From positions 78,424-142,423 of the forward strand of contig NZ_FTNE01000001.1 in the NCBI RefSeq assembly GCF_900156265.1: a stretch of DNA of 64,000 nucleotides, given 5' to 3'. Source of the DNA: Acidiphilium rubrum (lineage in GTDB: Bacteria > Pseudomonadota > Alphaproteobacteria > Acetobacterales > Acetobacteraceae). A program made the position numbers and the translations under genes. Shown piece by piece: positions 1 to 6,124 of this stretch (positions are counted from its first letter, which is position 1; each line of letters starts with the position of its first letter). The notes beneath the pieces were generated by a model. It saw only the letters and a list, made by a program, of their open reading frames with translations. It ran no database searches and had not been told where the DNA came from.

Positions 1-230
1 CCAGCATCAAACGCCCCAAATCGACCAAGCCCCGGCCCAAGCGCATCCGCAAACCGAAGCGCCAGCCCAGCTTCATGGACCAATACAAAATCAACCCCGA
101 CGGCAGCATCGACTTCACGCCAGAACAACTCCACGAAATCCTCGGCCCACCGCCACCACCCGTGCCACCCTGGCACCAGCCCTTCGTGCCGTCCTTCAAT
201 GTCAAAAAACTCTGGCGCAAAGGGCCGTGA
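1..230 (+). CDS. C-terminal fragment of an unrecognised basic, proline-rich protein
   Basis: An open frame enters from the left edge and ends at TGA 228-230, giving the last 75 residues of a protein. The visible part starts with a lysine/arginine/proline-rich stretch of about 22 residues. A short acidic segment containing NPDGSIDFTPEQLHEIL follows, then a run of prolines (GPPPPPVPPW) and a basic end (KKLWRKGP). I recognise no domain and assign no function. The frame is read as coding because it is open to the edge, uses GC-rich codons like its neighbours and ends just before a terminator-like palindromic repeat. It converges with the LysM gene on the other strand. Confidence 0.5.
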   Translation, partial: SIKRPKSTKPRPKRIRKPKRQPSFMDQYKINPDGSIDFTPEQLHEILGPPPPPVPPWHQPFVPSFNVKKLWRKGP

Positions 231-290
231 CTTCGCACGCCCAAATCGTTACGATATCGTAATCAAAAGCACAAAAAGATAAGGAAAGCA

Positions 291-410
291 CTTCTTTTTT
301 GTGAACAAAAAAGAAGCAAAAAAAACTTTGGTAATTTGGGTTCGTGCCGGTGGAAACGCCCGTGCCCCGGAGTTCGAAAGTTTTTTGCTTCTTTTTTACA
401 AAAAAGAAGC
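291..410. repeat. palindromic double-hairpin repeat, copy 1
   Basis: This element of about 120 bp is built from two T/A-rich hairpins in mirror orientation. The left hairpin is CTTCTTTTTTGT (291-302) against ACAAAAAAGAAG (305-316). The right one is GCTTCTTTTTT (387-397) against AAAAAAGAAGC (400-410). Inside these, CAAAAAAAACTTTG (317-330) mirrors CGAAAGTTTTTTG (375-387), so the whole element can also fold as one long palindrome around a GC-rich core. It lies between the 3' ends of two convergent genes, where it could serve as a bidirectional terminator. A second complete copy is at 6006-6124 and a half copy at 43291-43326. Confidence 0.85.
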
Positions 411-425
411 CTTCCTCAACCCCGC

Positions 426-1424
426 TCAGCCAGCCGTCTCAGTCGAAGTCTTCGGCAGTGTAAAATGCTGACCCGGATAGATCAGGTTCGGATCATGGAT
501 GCTCGACTCATTGGCGCGGTAAATCAGCGAGTAGTCCATGCCATGCCCATAGAGTTTGCGCGCAATCAGCCAGAGGCACTGCCCGCGCGCAATCACCACC
601 TCGCCGGGCATGATACTGCCGACTTTATGCGGGGCGAAGGCTGTCTGCATCGTCTGAACGCTTTTGCCGTCCGGCGCGGTCGATTCCAGGCGAAACGTCC
701 CGGGCTTGGCAGGCAGGTGGCTGGTCTGCATCGTCCAGCGGCCCTTCTGGTCAGCAACGGCGGTGCCGAGTTTGGTATGCCCGATAAACAGCGATACCGT
801 CGCCCCCGGTTTAGCGGTCCCGGCCATGACAGCTTTGCCCGAACCGTCATAATCAACCGAACCAAGGCCCAGCGTCCCCGGTTTGGGGCCTTGCCCGCTC
901 AGTACCTGCGAAGGTGTCTTGCCGGTGCCGCTGAGCACGGCAAGCGCCCCTTCGTTCGGCGCGTCCGGCACCGAAACGGTCACACCACGCGCGCTCGCCA
1001 GTTTCTGACCGTCTTTCGATGTTTCGGACAAAGCCAGTTGTTGCCCACCGGCGGGCAACGGCACCGAGGTCACGAACGCAAAACTGCCCGTCTTATCCGC
1101 CTTGGCCGTGCCGATCGTCTTGCCATTGGCGGTAATCGTCACGGTCGCGCCAGGCGCCGCATGGCCCGCAATCACCGCATTGCCCCCGGCATCGACGCGC
1201 ACGGTGTCAAAACTCGGACCGCTCGGTTTGGCCGGCGTACTCACCGTGGTCTGCGCCGCAGGCGCAATCGGTTTGGTCGGTTCGAACTGCTGCTTGCCGC
1301 CCAGGAACACCAGCCCGAGCAGCGCCGCCACCCCCAGCCCCCCGATCGCGGCAGGCGCAACCCACCCCCGAACCGCGGGCCGTGCCGATTTATCGCCGTC
1401 CGTGTGTTGTGCGTCGAGTGCCAT
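426..1424 (-). CDS. membrane-anchored LysM-domain protein
   Basis: This 332-residue protein is probably envelope-associated. Residues 1-20 are polar, about 21-42 form one hydrophobic segment (a membrane anchor with the rest in the periplasm), and a proline/alanine/threonine-rich linker follows to about 70. Two similar beta-rich repeats are visible at about 72-150 and 186-262, each with the pattern G-x-A-x-(A/P)-G-A-T-V-(T/S). They look like bacterial Ig-like modules. The C-terminus (about 275-325) is a LysM-type peptidoglycan-binding module with VVIARGQCLWLIARKLYG and YPGQHF. LysM proteins with this layout usually tether to or act on the cell wall, but no catalytic domain is present. No strong Shine-Dalgarno precedes the ATG at 1424. 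Confidence 0.8.
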   Translation of the reverse strand: MALDAQHTDGDKSARPAVRGWVAPAAIGGLGVAALLGLVFLGGKQQFEPTKPIAPAAQTTVSTPAKPSGPSFDTVRVDAGGNAVIAGHAAPGATVTITANGKTIGTAKADKTGSFAFVTSVPLPAGGQQLALSETSKDGQKLASARGVTVSVPDAPNEGALAVLSGTGKTPSQVLSGQGPKPGTLGLGSVDYDGSGKAVMAGTAKPGATVSLFIGHTKLGTAVADQKGRWTMQTSHLPAKPGTFRLESTAPDGKSVQTMQTAFAPHKVGSIMPGEVVIARGQCLWLIARKLYGHGMDYSLIYRANESSIHDPNLIYPGQHFTLPKTSTETAG

Positions 1425-1513
1425 GAAAATGACTTTGCCAATAACTTGCTTCGATTTGATTACCCTGCCACGAAGTTGGGCTTCTCGATAGGTTCATGAG
1501 GCAATTCTGGAAT

Positions 1514-2098
1514 ATGAGTCACATTTCGGTCACGGTATTTTGCGGATCATCCCCCGGCGCAGCACCCGATTATCTCGCGGCGGCCCGCGCCCTGGGTGAA
1601 GGCATCGCCCAGCACGGCATGAACTTGGTGTTCGGCGGGGGCAATGTCGGCCTGATGGGCGCGGTCGCCGGCGCCGCACGCGGCGCCGGTGGCCATGTCA
1701 CCGGCATCATCCCCGATTTCCTCCGCGCCCGTGAGGTCGAGTTCCCCGGCCTGTCGGAACTGATCGTCACCGATTCGATGCACACCCGCAAACGCCGCAT
1801 GTTCGCCCGGGCCGATGCCTTCGTGGTCCTGCCCGGCGGCCTCGGCACGCTCGACGAGCTGATGGAAATCCTCACCTGGAAACAACTCGAACGCCACGCC
1901 AAGCCGATCATCCTGGTCGATATCCTCGGCTGGGCAACGCAAGTGGCCGGCCTGCTCGATGCCGTGATCACCGCCGGCTTCGCGAAACCCTCAGCCCGCG
2001 ACCTGTTCGAAATCGTGGCGGACGTGCCGGCAACCCTCGCCCGGCTCGCAGCCTACTCGCCCTCGTCGGATGCCGGTTCCTCGGTCGAAACCTTGTAA
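1514..2098 (+). CDS. LOG-family protein (TIGR00730), cytokinin riboside 5'-monophosphate phosphoribohydrolase-like
   Basis: This 194-residue cytosolic protein has a Rossmann-like fold. The family motifs are clear: GGGNVGLMG (41-49), a conserved RKRRMF region near 92-97, and PGGLGTLDE (107-115), the PGGxGTxxE signature of LOG enzymes. Characterised members release the base from nucleoside 5'-monophosphates such as isopentenyladenosine monophosphate. The bacterial physiological substrate is often unknown. An upstream in-frame ATG at 1496 would add MRQFWN. I chose 1514 because homologues start close to the ISVTVFCGSS strand. The 3' end overlaps yacG, which runs the other way, by 46 bp. Confidence 0.88.
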   Translation: MSHISVTVFCGSSPGAAPDYLAAARALGEGIAQHGMNLVFGGGNVGLMGAVAGAARGAGGHVTGIIPDFLRAREVEFPGLSELIVTDSMHTRKRRMFARADAFVVLPGGLGTLDELMEILTWKQLERHAKPIILVDILGWATQVAGLLDAVITAGFAKPSARDLFEIVADVPATLARLAAYSPSSDAGSSVETL

Positions 2099-2208
2099 TC
2101 CTCGCCGAACCACCGCCCGAGATCGACCTCGCGGCACCGGCGCGAGCAGAACGGCGCCTGTTCGGCAATGCTGGGTCTTTTGCAGATCGGGCAGGGCTTG
2201 GCTGTCAT
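2053..2208 (-). CDS. yacG: small zinc-finger protein of the YacG/DUF329 family
   Basis: A 51-residue protein starts at ATG 2208 and ends at TAG 2053-2055. It has CPIC near residue 6 and CSRRC near residue 21, the C-x2-C...C-x3-C zinc-binding pattern of YacG. The family's conserved VDLGRWFGEDYKV follows, then an acidic tail. E. coli YacG binds and inhibits DNA gyrase, and a similar role here is inferred. Its ATG overlaps the TGA of the upstream RNase E/G-like gene as ATGA, so translation is probably coupled. The last 46 bp overlap the convergent LOG-family gene, so the two 3' ends are antisense to each other. Confidence 0.9.
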   Translation of the reverse strand: MTAKPCPICKRPSIAEQAPFCSRRCREVDLGRWFGEDYKVSTEEPASDEGE

Positions 2209-3065
2209 GGCAAAATCTCATGCAAAGGCGGGCGGATGCGCGGGCGCAGCACTTCCGCAAACCCCAGTGACGTAAAGCCGAGCAGCCGCGGTTTCAACGG
2301 GTCGCGCGCCAGCGCCGCGCTCAGATCAGGTGCCAGGCTCGGCCGCGCGCTCGCCTTCATCCCGGCAAAATCGATCAGGATCGCCCCACCCAGATTGCGC
2401 AGCCGGATCTGGCGGGCCAGCGCCGGGATGATCGCGCGATTGAGCCGCCCCTGCGCTGCCGATTTCTCGCCCCGCTCGCCGCTCGCCGCACCGCCATCGA
2501 TATCGATCGCGGTGAGCGCCGGCGTCGGGCTGAAAATCGCCCGCGCCCCGTGCGGCAGCGCCGCGATAGGCTCGGCCAGCGCCGCCACCTCATCCTCGAT
2601 CGGCGCAAAACAATCCGCCCGGTGTTCGACCCCGTCAAAATCCGCCCGCAACCGGGCCACCAATTCGAAACTCTCCGCCAAAATCGGCGCATCGGGCTGC
2701 CGCGCCCGGAAATCCCCGACCGGGCCAATGCCCCGCGCCCGCAACCCTGGCGTGCCGCCGGCCTCACCGCCCGCCAGCGCCAGCCGCGGCCCCTTGCCGC
2801 CCTGCGCCGCGCGGGTGATCCGCACATCGAGCAGATCCCCCTCGCCCCGCGCCTTGCCACCGGCGCTGTCCGGCAGAAACCCGACCACGTCACCCAGATC
2901 GACGAACACCCCGCCGAGCGCATGGGCCCGCGCGGTGATCCGCCCGGTATAGCGATCGCCCACGCCATCCGGCGCGTCAGGCCGCCAGATCGTATAATCG
3001 GCCAACATAAGGTCTTCGAGCAGAGCCAGTTGCACCACCCCCGCCCGCAGTGCCGCGAGGATCAT
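2205..3065 (-). CDS. short ribonuclease E/G-family protein
   Basis: This 286-residue protein resembles the catalytic core of RNase E/G, which processes rRNA and mRNA. An S1-like beta region spans about residues 35-100, beginning YTGRITARAHALGGVFVDLG. The two aspartate-bearing motifs that bind the catalytic metal in RNase E are present as AIDIDGG (188-190) and ILIDFAGM (D232). It is much shorter than E. coli RNase G (about 490 residues) and lacks the CPxC zinc-link and the downstream small domain. It may therefore be a compact alphaproteobacterial variant with altered oligomerisation. It sits between maf and yacG with ATGA overlaps at both ends, which is a common alphaproteobacterial order. 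Confidence 0.82.
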   Translation of the reverse strand: MILAALRAGVVQLALLEDLMLADYTIWRPDAPDGVGDRYTGRITARAHALGGVFVDLGDVVGFLPDSAGGKARGEGDLLDVRITRAAQGGKGPRLALAGGEAGGTPGLRARGIGPVGDFRARQPDAPILAESFELVARLRADFDGVEHRADCFAPIEDEVAALAEPIAALPHGARAIFSPTPALTAIDIDGGAASGERGEKSAAQGRLNRAIIPALARQIRLRNLGGAILIDFAGMKASARPSLAPDLSAALARDPLKPRLLGFTSLGFAEVLRPRIRPPLHEILP

Positions 3066-3631
3066 GCCGCCCGCCAGCCCAGCCCGCGCAGCAGGTTCAA
3101 CGTCTCATGCAGCGGTAGCCCGACGACGCCGGAATAGGAACCCGACAGAAAATCGACAAATCCGGCCGCCCGCCCCTGGATGGCATAGCCCCCGGCCTTG
3201 CCCTGCCACTCGCCGCTCGCAAGGTAATCCTCGATCGCGGCCGGCTCGATCCGCGCGAACGCCACCACCGTGGCAACGGTGCGCGATACGACGCGCCCAT
3301 CCGGCGCACGGATCGCAACGGCGGAATAAACCTTGTGCCGCCGTCCGGCGAGGCGGGTGAGACAGGCGCGGGCCTCCGCCTCGGTCTCGGCCTTCGGCAA
3401 AACGCGGCTGCCGAGCCCGACCACGGTATCCGCCGCGATGATGAAGGCGCCTTCGTGCGCCACCGCCGCAAGCTTGGCGCGGGCAAGCCGCGCGGCAAGC
3501 GCCCGTGGCGCTTCATCGCGCAGCGGCGTCTCATCGATTTCAGGGCTGACGATCGCGTCCGGTATGATGCCGATCTGGGCCAGCAGGTCGCGCCGGCGCG
3601 GGCTCGACGAGGCGAGGATCAGCCGCGTTAC
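3062..3631 (-). CDS. maf: Maf-family nucleotide pyrophosphatase, no standard start codon
   Basis: The product is a Maf/YceF-like house-cleaning NTP pyrophosphatase that hydrolyses non-canonical or methylated nucleotides. Family motifs are complete: [14 protein letters not shown] at the N-terminus, AADTVV with the catalytic Asp near residue 68, [14 protein letters not shown], and [11 protein letters not shown] near the end. At 189 residues the length is normal. The expected start, directly before T-R-L-I-L-A, is GTA (3631-3629) instead of ATG or GTG. No ATG, GTG or TTG lies between the upstream stop in this frame and the conserved core. ACG (3628) or CTG (3622) would be alternatives. The 3' end couples to the RNase E/G gene by ATGA. 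Confidence 0.85.
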   Translation of the reverse strand, partial: VTRLILASSSPRRRDLLAQIGIIPDAIVSPEIDETPLRDEAPRALAARLARAKLAAVAHEGAFIIAADTVVGLGSRVLPKAETEAEARACLTRLAGRRHKVYSAVAIRAPDGRVVSRTVATVVAFARIEPAAIEDYLASGEWQGKAGGYAIQGRAAGFVDFLSGSYSGVVGLPLHETLNLLRGLGWRAA

Positions 3632-3846
3632 TTGAATCGGAACGTGATCCGGCCCTTGGTCAGGTCGTAGGGCGTCATCTCGACATTGACCCGGTCGCCG
3701 GCCAGGACGCGAATACGGTTCTTGCGCATCTTGCCGCTGGTATGCGCCAAAATGACGTGCTCATTGTCCAGCTTGACGCGGAACATGGCGTTGGGCAGCA
3801 GTTCAGCGACCGTGCCGCTGAACTCGATCATGTCTTCTTTCGACAT
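3628..3846 (-). CDS. infA: translation initiation factor IF-1
   Basis: A complete 72-residue IF-1 with the OB-fold sequence [19 protein letters not shown] and the conserved KMRKNRIRV and [13 protein letters not shown] stretches. IF-1 binds the 30S A-site and helps IF-2 and IF-3 form the initiation complex. A GAGGATAG Shine-Dalgarno sits just before the ATG at 3846. The stop TAA (3630-3628) overlaps the expected start position of maf. The set infA-maf-rng-yacG is a familiar alphaproteobacterial cluster. It lies 121 bp downstream of hisD on the same strand, and that gap contains a GC-rich hairpin. Confidence 0.97.
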   Translation of the reverse strand: MSKEDMIEFSGTVAELLPNAMFRVKLDNEHVILAHTSGKMRKNRIRVLAGDRVNVEMTPYDLTKGRITFRFK

Positions 3847-3916
3847 CTATCCTCGATATAAGGTCGTTACGTGCGGGCCTCACATGAGCCGTGAGGGCCG
3901 CGAGGTCAAGGTTTGC

Positions 3917-3942
3917 GGCGGGCTTGGCAGGCAAGCGCCGCC
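3917..3942 (+). terminator. GC-rich hairpin between hisD and infA
   Basis: GGCGGGCTTG pairs with CAAGCGCCGCC to give a 10-bp stem with one bulged G and a 5-base loop. TTTTT follows on the + strand only (3943-3947). Both flanking genes are on the - strand, where no T-run follows the stem, so it is not a textbook terminator for hisD. It may separate hisGD from infA transcripts or act as an RNA-stabilising structure. Confidence 0.35.
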
Positions 3943-3967
3943 TTTTTGGAAAAAACCAAGCCGTTCG

Positions 3968-5254
3968 TTAACCGATCCGGTCCATGATCGACCTGCCATG
4001 ACCCGCCAGATTCTCGGCCTCCGCCAGGATCGCAGCCGCCGGCCCGATCGCGGCGAGCCCGGCGCGGGTGAGCGATGTCGTGCTGGTCCGCTTGAGAAAA
4101 TCGAACACCGAAAGCCCCGAGGAAAACCGCGCGGTGCCCGCGGTCGGCAGGACATGGTTGGGTCCGGCCGCGTAATCACCGATCGCTGTCGGCGCATACT
4201 GGCCGAGAAACACCGACCCGGCATGGCGGATTTCAGCGAAATCGCCCACCGGGTCCGCCGTCATGATTTGCAGATGCTCAGGCGCGATCCGATTGGTCAG
4301 TGCCACGGCTTCGGCGCGGTCACGCACCAGAACGATCGCACCGTGCGATGCCAGCGATGCCGCGGCGATCACGGCGCGCGGCAGGGTTTGCAGCGCGGCA
4401 CCGATCGCCGCGGCCACGGCGTCGGCCAGATCGGCGCTGTCGGTGACCAGGATGGACTGGCTGTCTTCCGCGTGTTCCGCCTGAGCGATCAGGTCGAGCG
4501 CGATATGATGGGCATCGTTATCGGCATCGGCGATGATCAGCACTTCCGAAGGACCGGCGATCGAATCGATCCCGACCCGGCCGAACACCTGGCGCTTGGC
4601 CTCGGCCACGAAGGCGTTGCCCGGCCCGACGATGCGATCGACCGGCGCGATGGTCGCGGTGCCATAGGCCAGCGCCGCCACCGCCTGAGCCCCGCCGATC
4701 CGGTAAATCTCGCTCACCCCGGCCCGGCGCGCGGCGGCCAGAACCAGCGGGTTCATCACGCCATCCGGCGTCGGCACCACCATCGCGATACGGGCGACCC
4801 CGGCGACACGGGCGGGGATGGCATTCATCAACACCGACGACGGATAACTGGCCTTGCCGCCCGGCACGTAGAGGCCGACGGCATCGAGCGGCCCCCAGCG
4901 CAGGCCGAGCGTGATCCCGTCGGCATCGGTGAAGGTAAAATCGGCCGGGCGCTGGGCGCGGTGGAAGGCTTCGATGCGGGTCGCGGCCAGATCGATCGCG
5001 GCGCGCTGGGCTTGCGGCAGGGCATCCACCGCGGCGTCGATCTCGGCGGTGCTCACCCGCAGGGTTGCGCTGGTGAGCGTAAATCGGTCGAACCGCGTGG
5101 TCAGGTCGATCAGGGCGGCATCGCCCTCGGCGCGGACGCGGGCGATGATGGCCGCGACCGGGGCGGCAACATCGGTCGCGCTGGCGCGGTCCGCGATCAG
5201 GGCGTCGAGCCTGGTATCGAACCCCGCATCGGTGGTCGTGAGCCGGTTGATCAT
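3968..5254 (-). CDS. hisD: histidinol dehydrogenase
   Basis: This 428-residue enzyme oxidises L-histidinol to L-histidine with two NAD+, the last step of histidine synthesis in the cytosol. Diagnostic segments are present: GPGNAFVAEAKRQVFG, then IDSIAGPSEVLIIAD, and IAPEHLQIM, whose Glu-His pair is the catalytic base region. The start at ATG 5254 is chosen because it overlaps the hisG stop as ATGA. A longer frame to 5290 would add a basic peptide read from within hisG. Length matches the family (about 430). hisG is directly upstream, so ATP phosphoribosyltransferase and the terminal dehydrogenase are translated together. Confidence 0.96.
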   Translation of the reverse strand: MINRLTTTDAGFDTRLDALIADRASATDVAAPVAAIIARVRAEGDAALIDLTTRFDRFTLTSATLRVSTAEIDAAVDALPQAQRAAIDLAATRIEAFHRAQRPADFTFTDADGITLGLRWGPLDAVGLYVPGGKASYPSSVLMNAIPARVAGVARIAMVVPTPDGVMNPLVLAAARRAGVSEIYRIGGAQAVAALAYGTATIAPVDRIVGPGNAFVAEAKRQVFGRVGIDSIAGPSEVLIIADADNDAHHIALDLIAQAEHAEDSQSILVTDSADLADAVAAAIGAALQTLPRAVIAAASLASHGAIVLVRDRAEAVALTNRIAPEHLQIMTADPVGDFAEIRHAGSVFLGQYAPTAIGDYAAGPNHVLPTAGTARFSSGLSVFDFLKRTSTTSLTRAGLAAIGPAAAILAEAENLAGHGRSIMDRIG

Positions 5255-5946
5255 GGCGCGGCGAGCGCGGCGCGGAACCGGGCGATCCAACCGGAAATGG
5301 CTTCCGGGCGGGTTTTCAACGCGGTGCGGTTGACGATCAGGCGCGAGGTGACATGGGCGATCACCTCGGTCTCGACCAGGCCGTTGGCCACCAGGGTCGA
5401 GCCGGTCTGCACCAGATCGACGATCAGGCGCGACAGGCCAAGCCCGGGGGCGAGTTCCATCGCGCCGTTGAGTGCGACGATTTCGGCCTGGATGCCGCGA
5501 GCGGCGAAATGCCGGCGCGTGGTATTGGGGTATTTGCTGGCGACCCGGACGCGCGACAGCCGGGTGAAATCGGTGGTGCCGGCTTCATCGGCCGGTTCGG
5601 CGACCGCGATGCGGCAGGCGCCGATGCCCAGATCGAGCGGGGCGTAGATTTCCGGATAGTCGAACTCCATCAGCACATCGCCGCCGCAGATGCCGATATC
5701 CGCGGCGCCGAAGGCGACAAAGGTGGCGACATCGAAACTGCGGACGCGGATGACATCGAGATCCGGCGCGCTGGTATGAAACCGCAGGCGCCGGCTGTTT
5801 TCATCGGTGTAGTCAGTTTCCGGCACAATGCCGGCGCGGGTCAGCAGCGGGGCGCATTCGGCCAGGATGCGGCCCTTGGGCAGGGCGAGCACCAGCGGCG
5901 TGCTGATCGCATCCGGGGCGGGGTGGTGGGGTGTGAGCGCGGTCAT
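5251..5946 (-). CDS. hisG: ATP phosphoribosyltransferase, short form
   Basis: This catalyses the first committed step of histidine synthesis, joining ATP and PRPP. The 231-residue product has LALPKGRILAE at the N-terminus, GICGGDVLMEF, and VASKYPNTTRRHF. The C-terminal PRPP-binding loop region reads DLVQTGSTLVANGL. It ends shortly after that, so it is the short HisG form that lacks the allosteric ACT-like domain and normally works with HisZ. No hisZ is in this window. ATG 5946 is preferred over an in-frame TTG at 5982. Neither has a strong Shine-Dalgarno. Confidence 0.93.
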   Translation of the reverse strand: MTALTPHHPAPDAISTPLVLALPKGRILAECAPLLTRAGIVPETDYTDENSRRLRFHTSAPDLDVIRVRSFDVATFVAFGAADIGICGGDVLMEFDYPEIYAPLDLGIGACRIAVAEPADEAGTTDFTRLSRVRVASKYPNTTRRHFAARGIQAEIVALNGAMELAPGLGLSRLIVDLVQTGSTLVANGLVETEVIAHVTSRLIVNRTALKTRPEAISGWIARFRAALAAP

Positions 5947-6005
5947 GGCGGAGCGGTTTAACACCGCAGGGGGAAAGCTCAAGCGCAGGGAGGGAAGGGG
6001 AGAGT

Positions 6006-6124
6006 CTTCTTTTTTAGGAACAAAAAAGAAGCAAAAAAAACTTCATTCATCTGGGCCCATGCCCGTGAAACCGCCCGTGCCCCAGAGTCAAAAAGTTTTT
6101 TGCTTCTTTTTTACAAAAAAGAAG
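6006..6124. repeat. palindromic double-hairpin repeat, copy 2
   Basis: A second complete copy of the element at 291-410. The left hairpin is CTTCTTTTTT (6006-6015) against AAAAAAGAAG (6022-6031). The right one is GCTTCTTTTTT (6102-6112) against AAAAAAGAAG (6115-6124). The inner arms (CAAAAAAAACTT and AAGTTTTTTG) and the core phrase CGCCCGTGCCCC are shared with copy 1, while the rest of the core has drifted. It sits upstream of hisG and reaches into the 3' end of the metalloprotease-Hint gene, supplying its stop codon. Confidence 0.85.

Noticed and set aside
3062-3631. maf as a pseudogene
   Set aside because: Apart from the start codon the frame is intact with all family motifs and normal length, so a start anomaly is more likely than decay.
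3686-5647. 653-codon + strand frame opposite infA, hisD and hisG
   Set aside because: Arginine/glycine-rich antisense shadow of well-identified genes; no family similarity.
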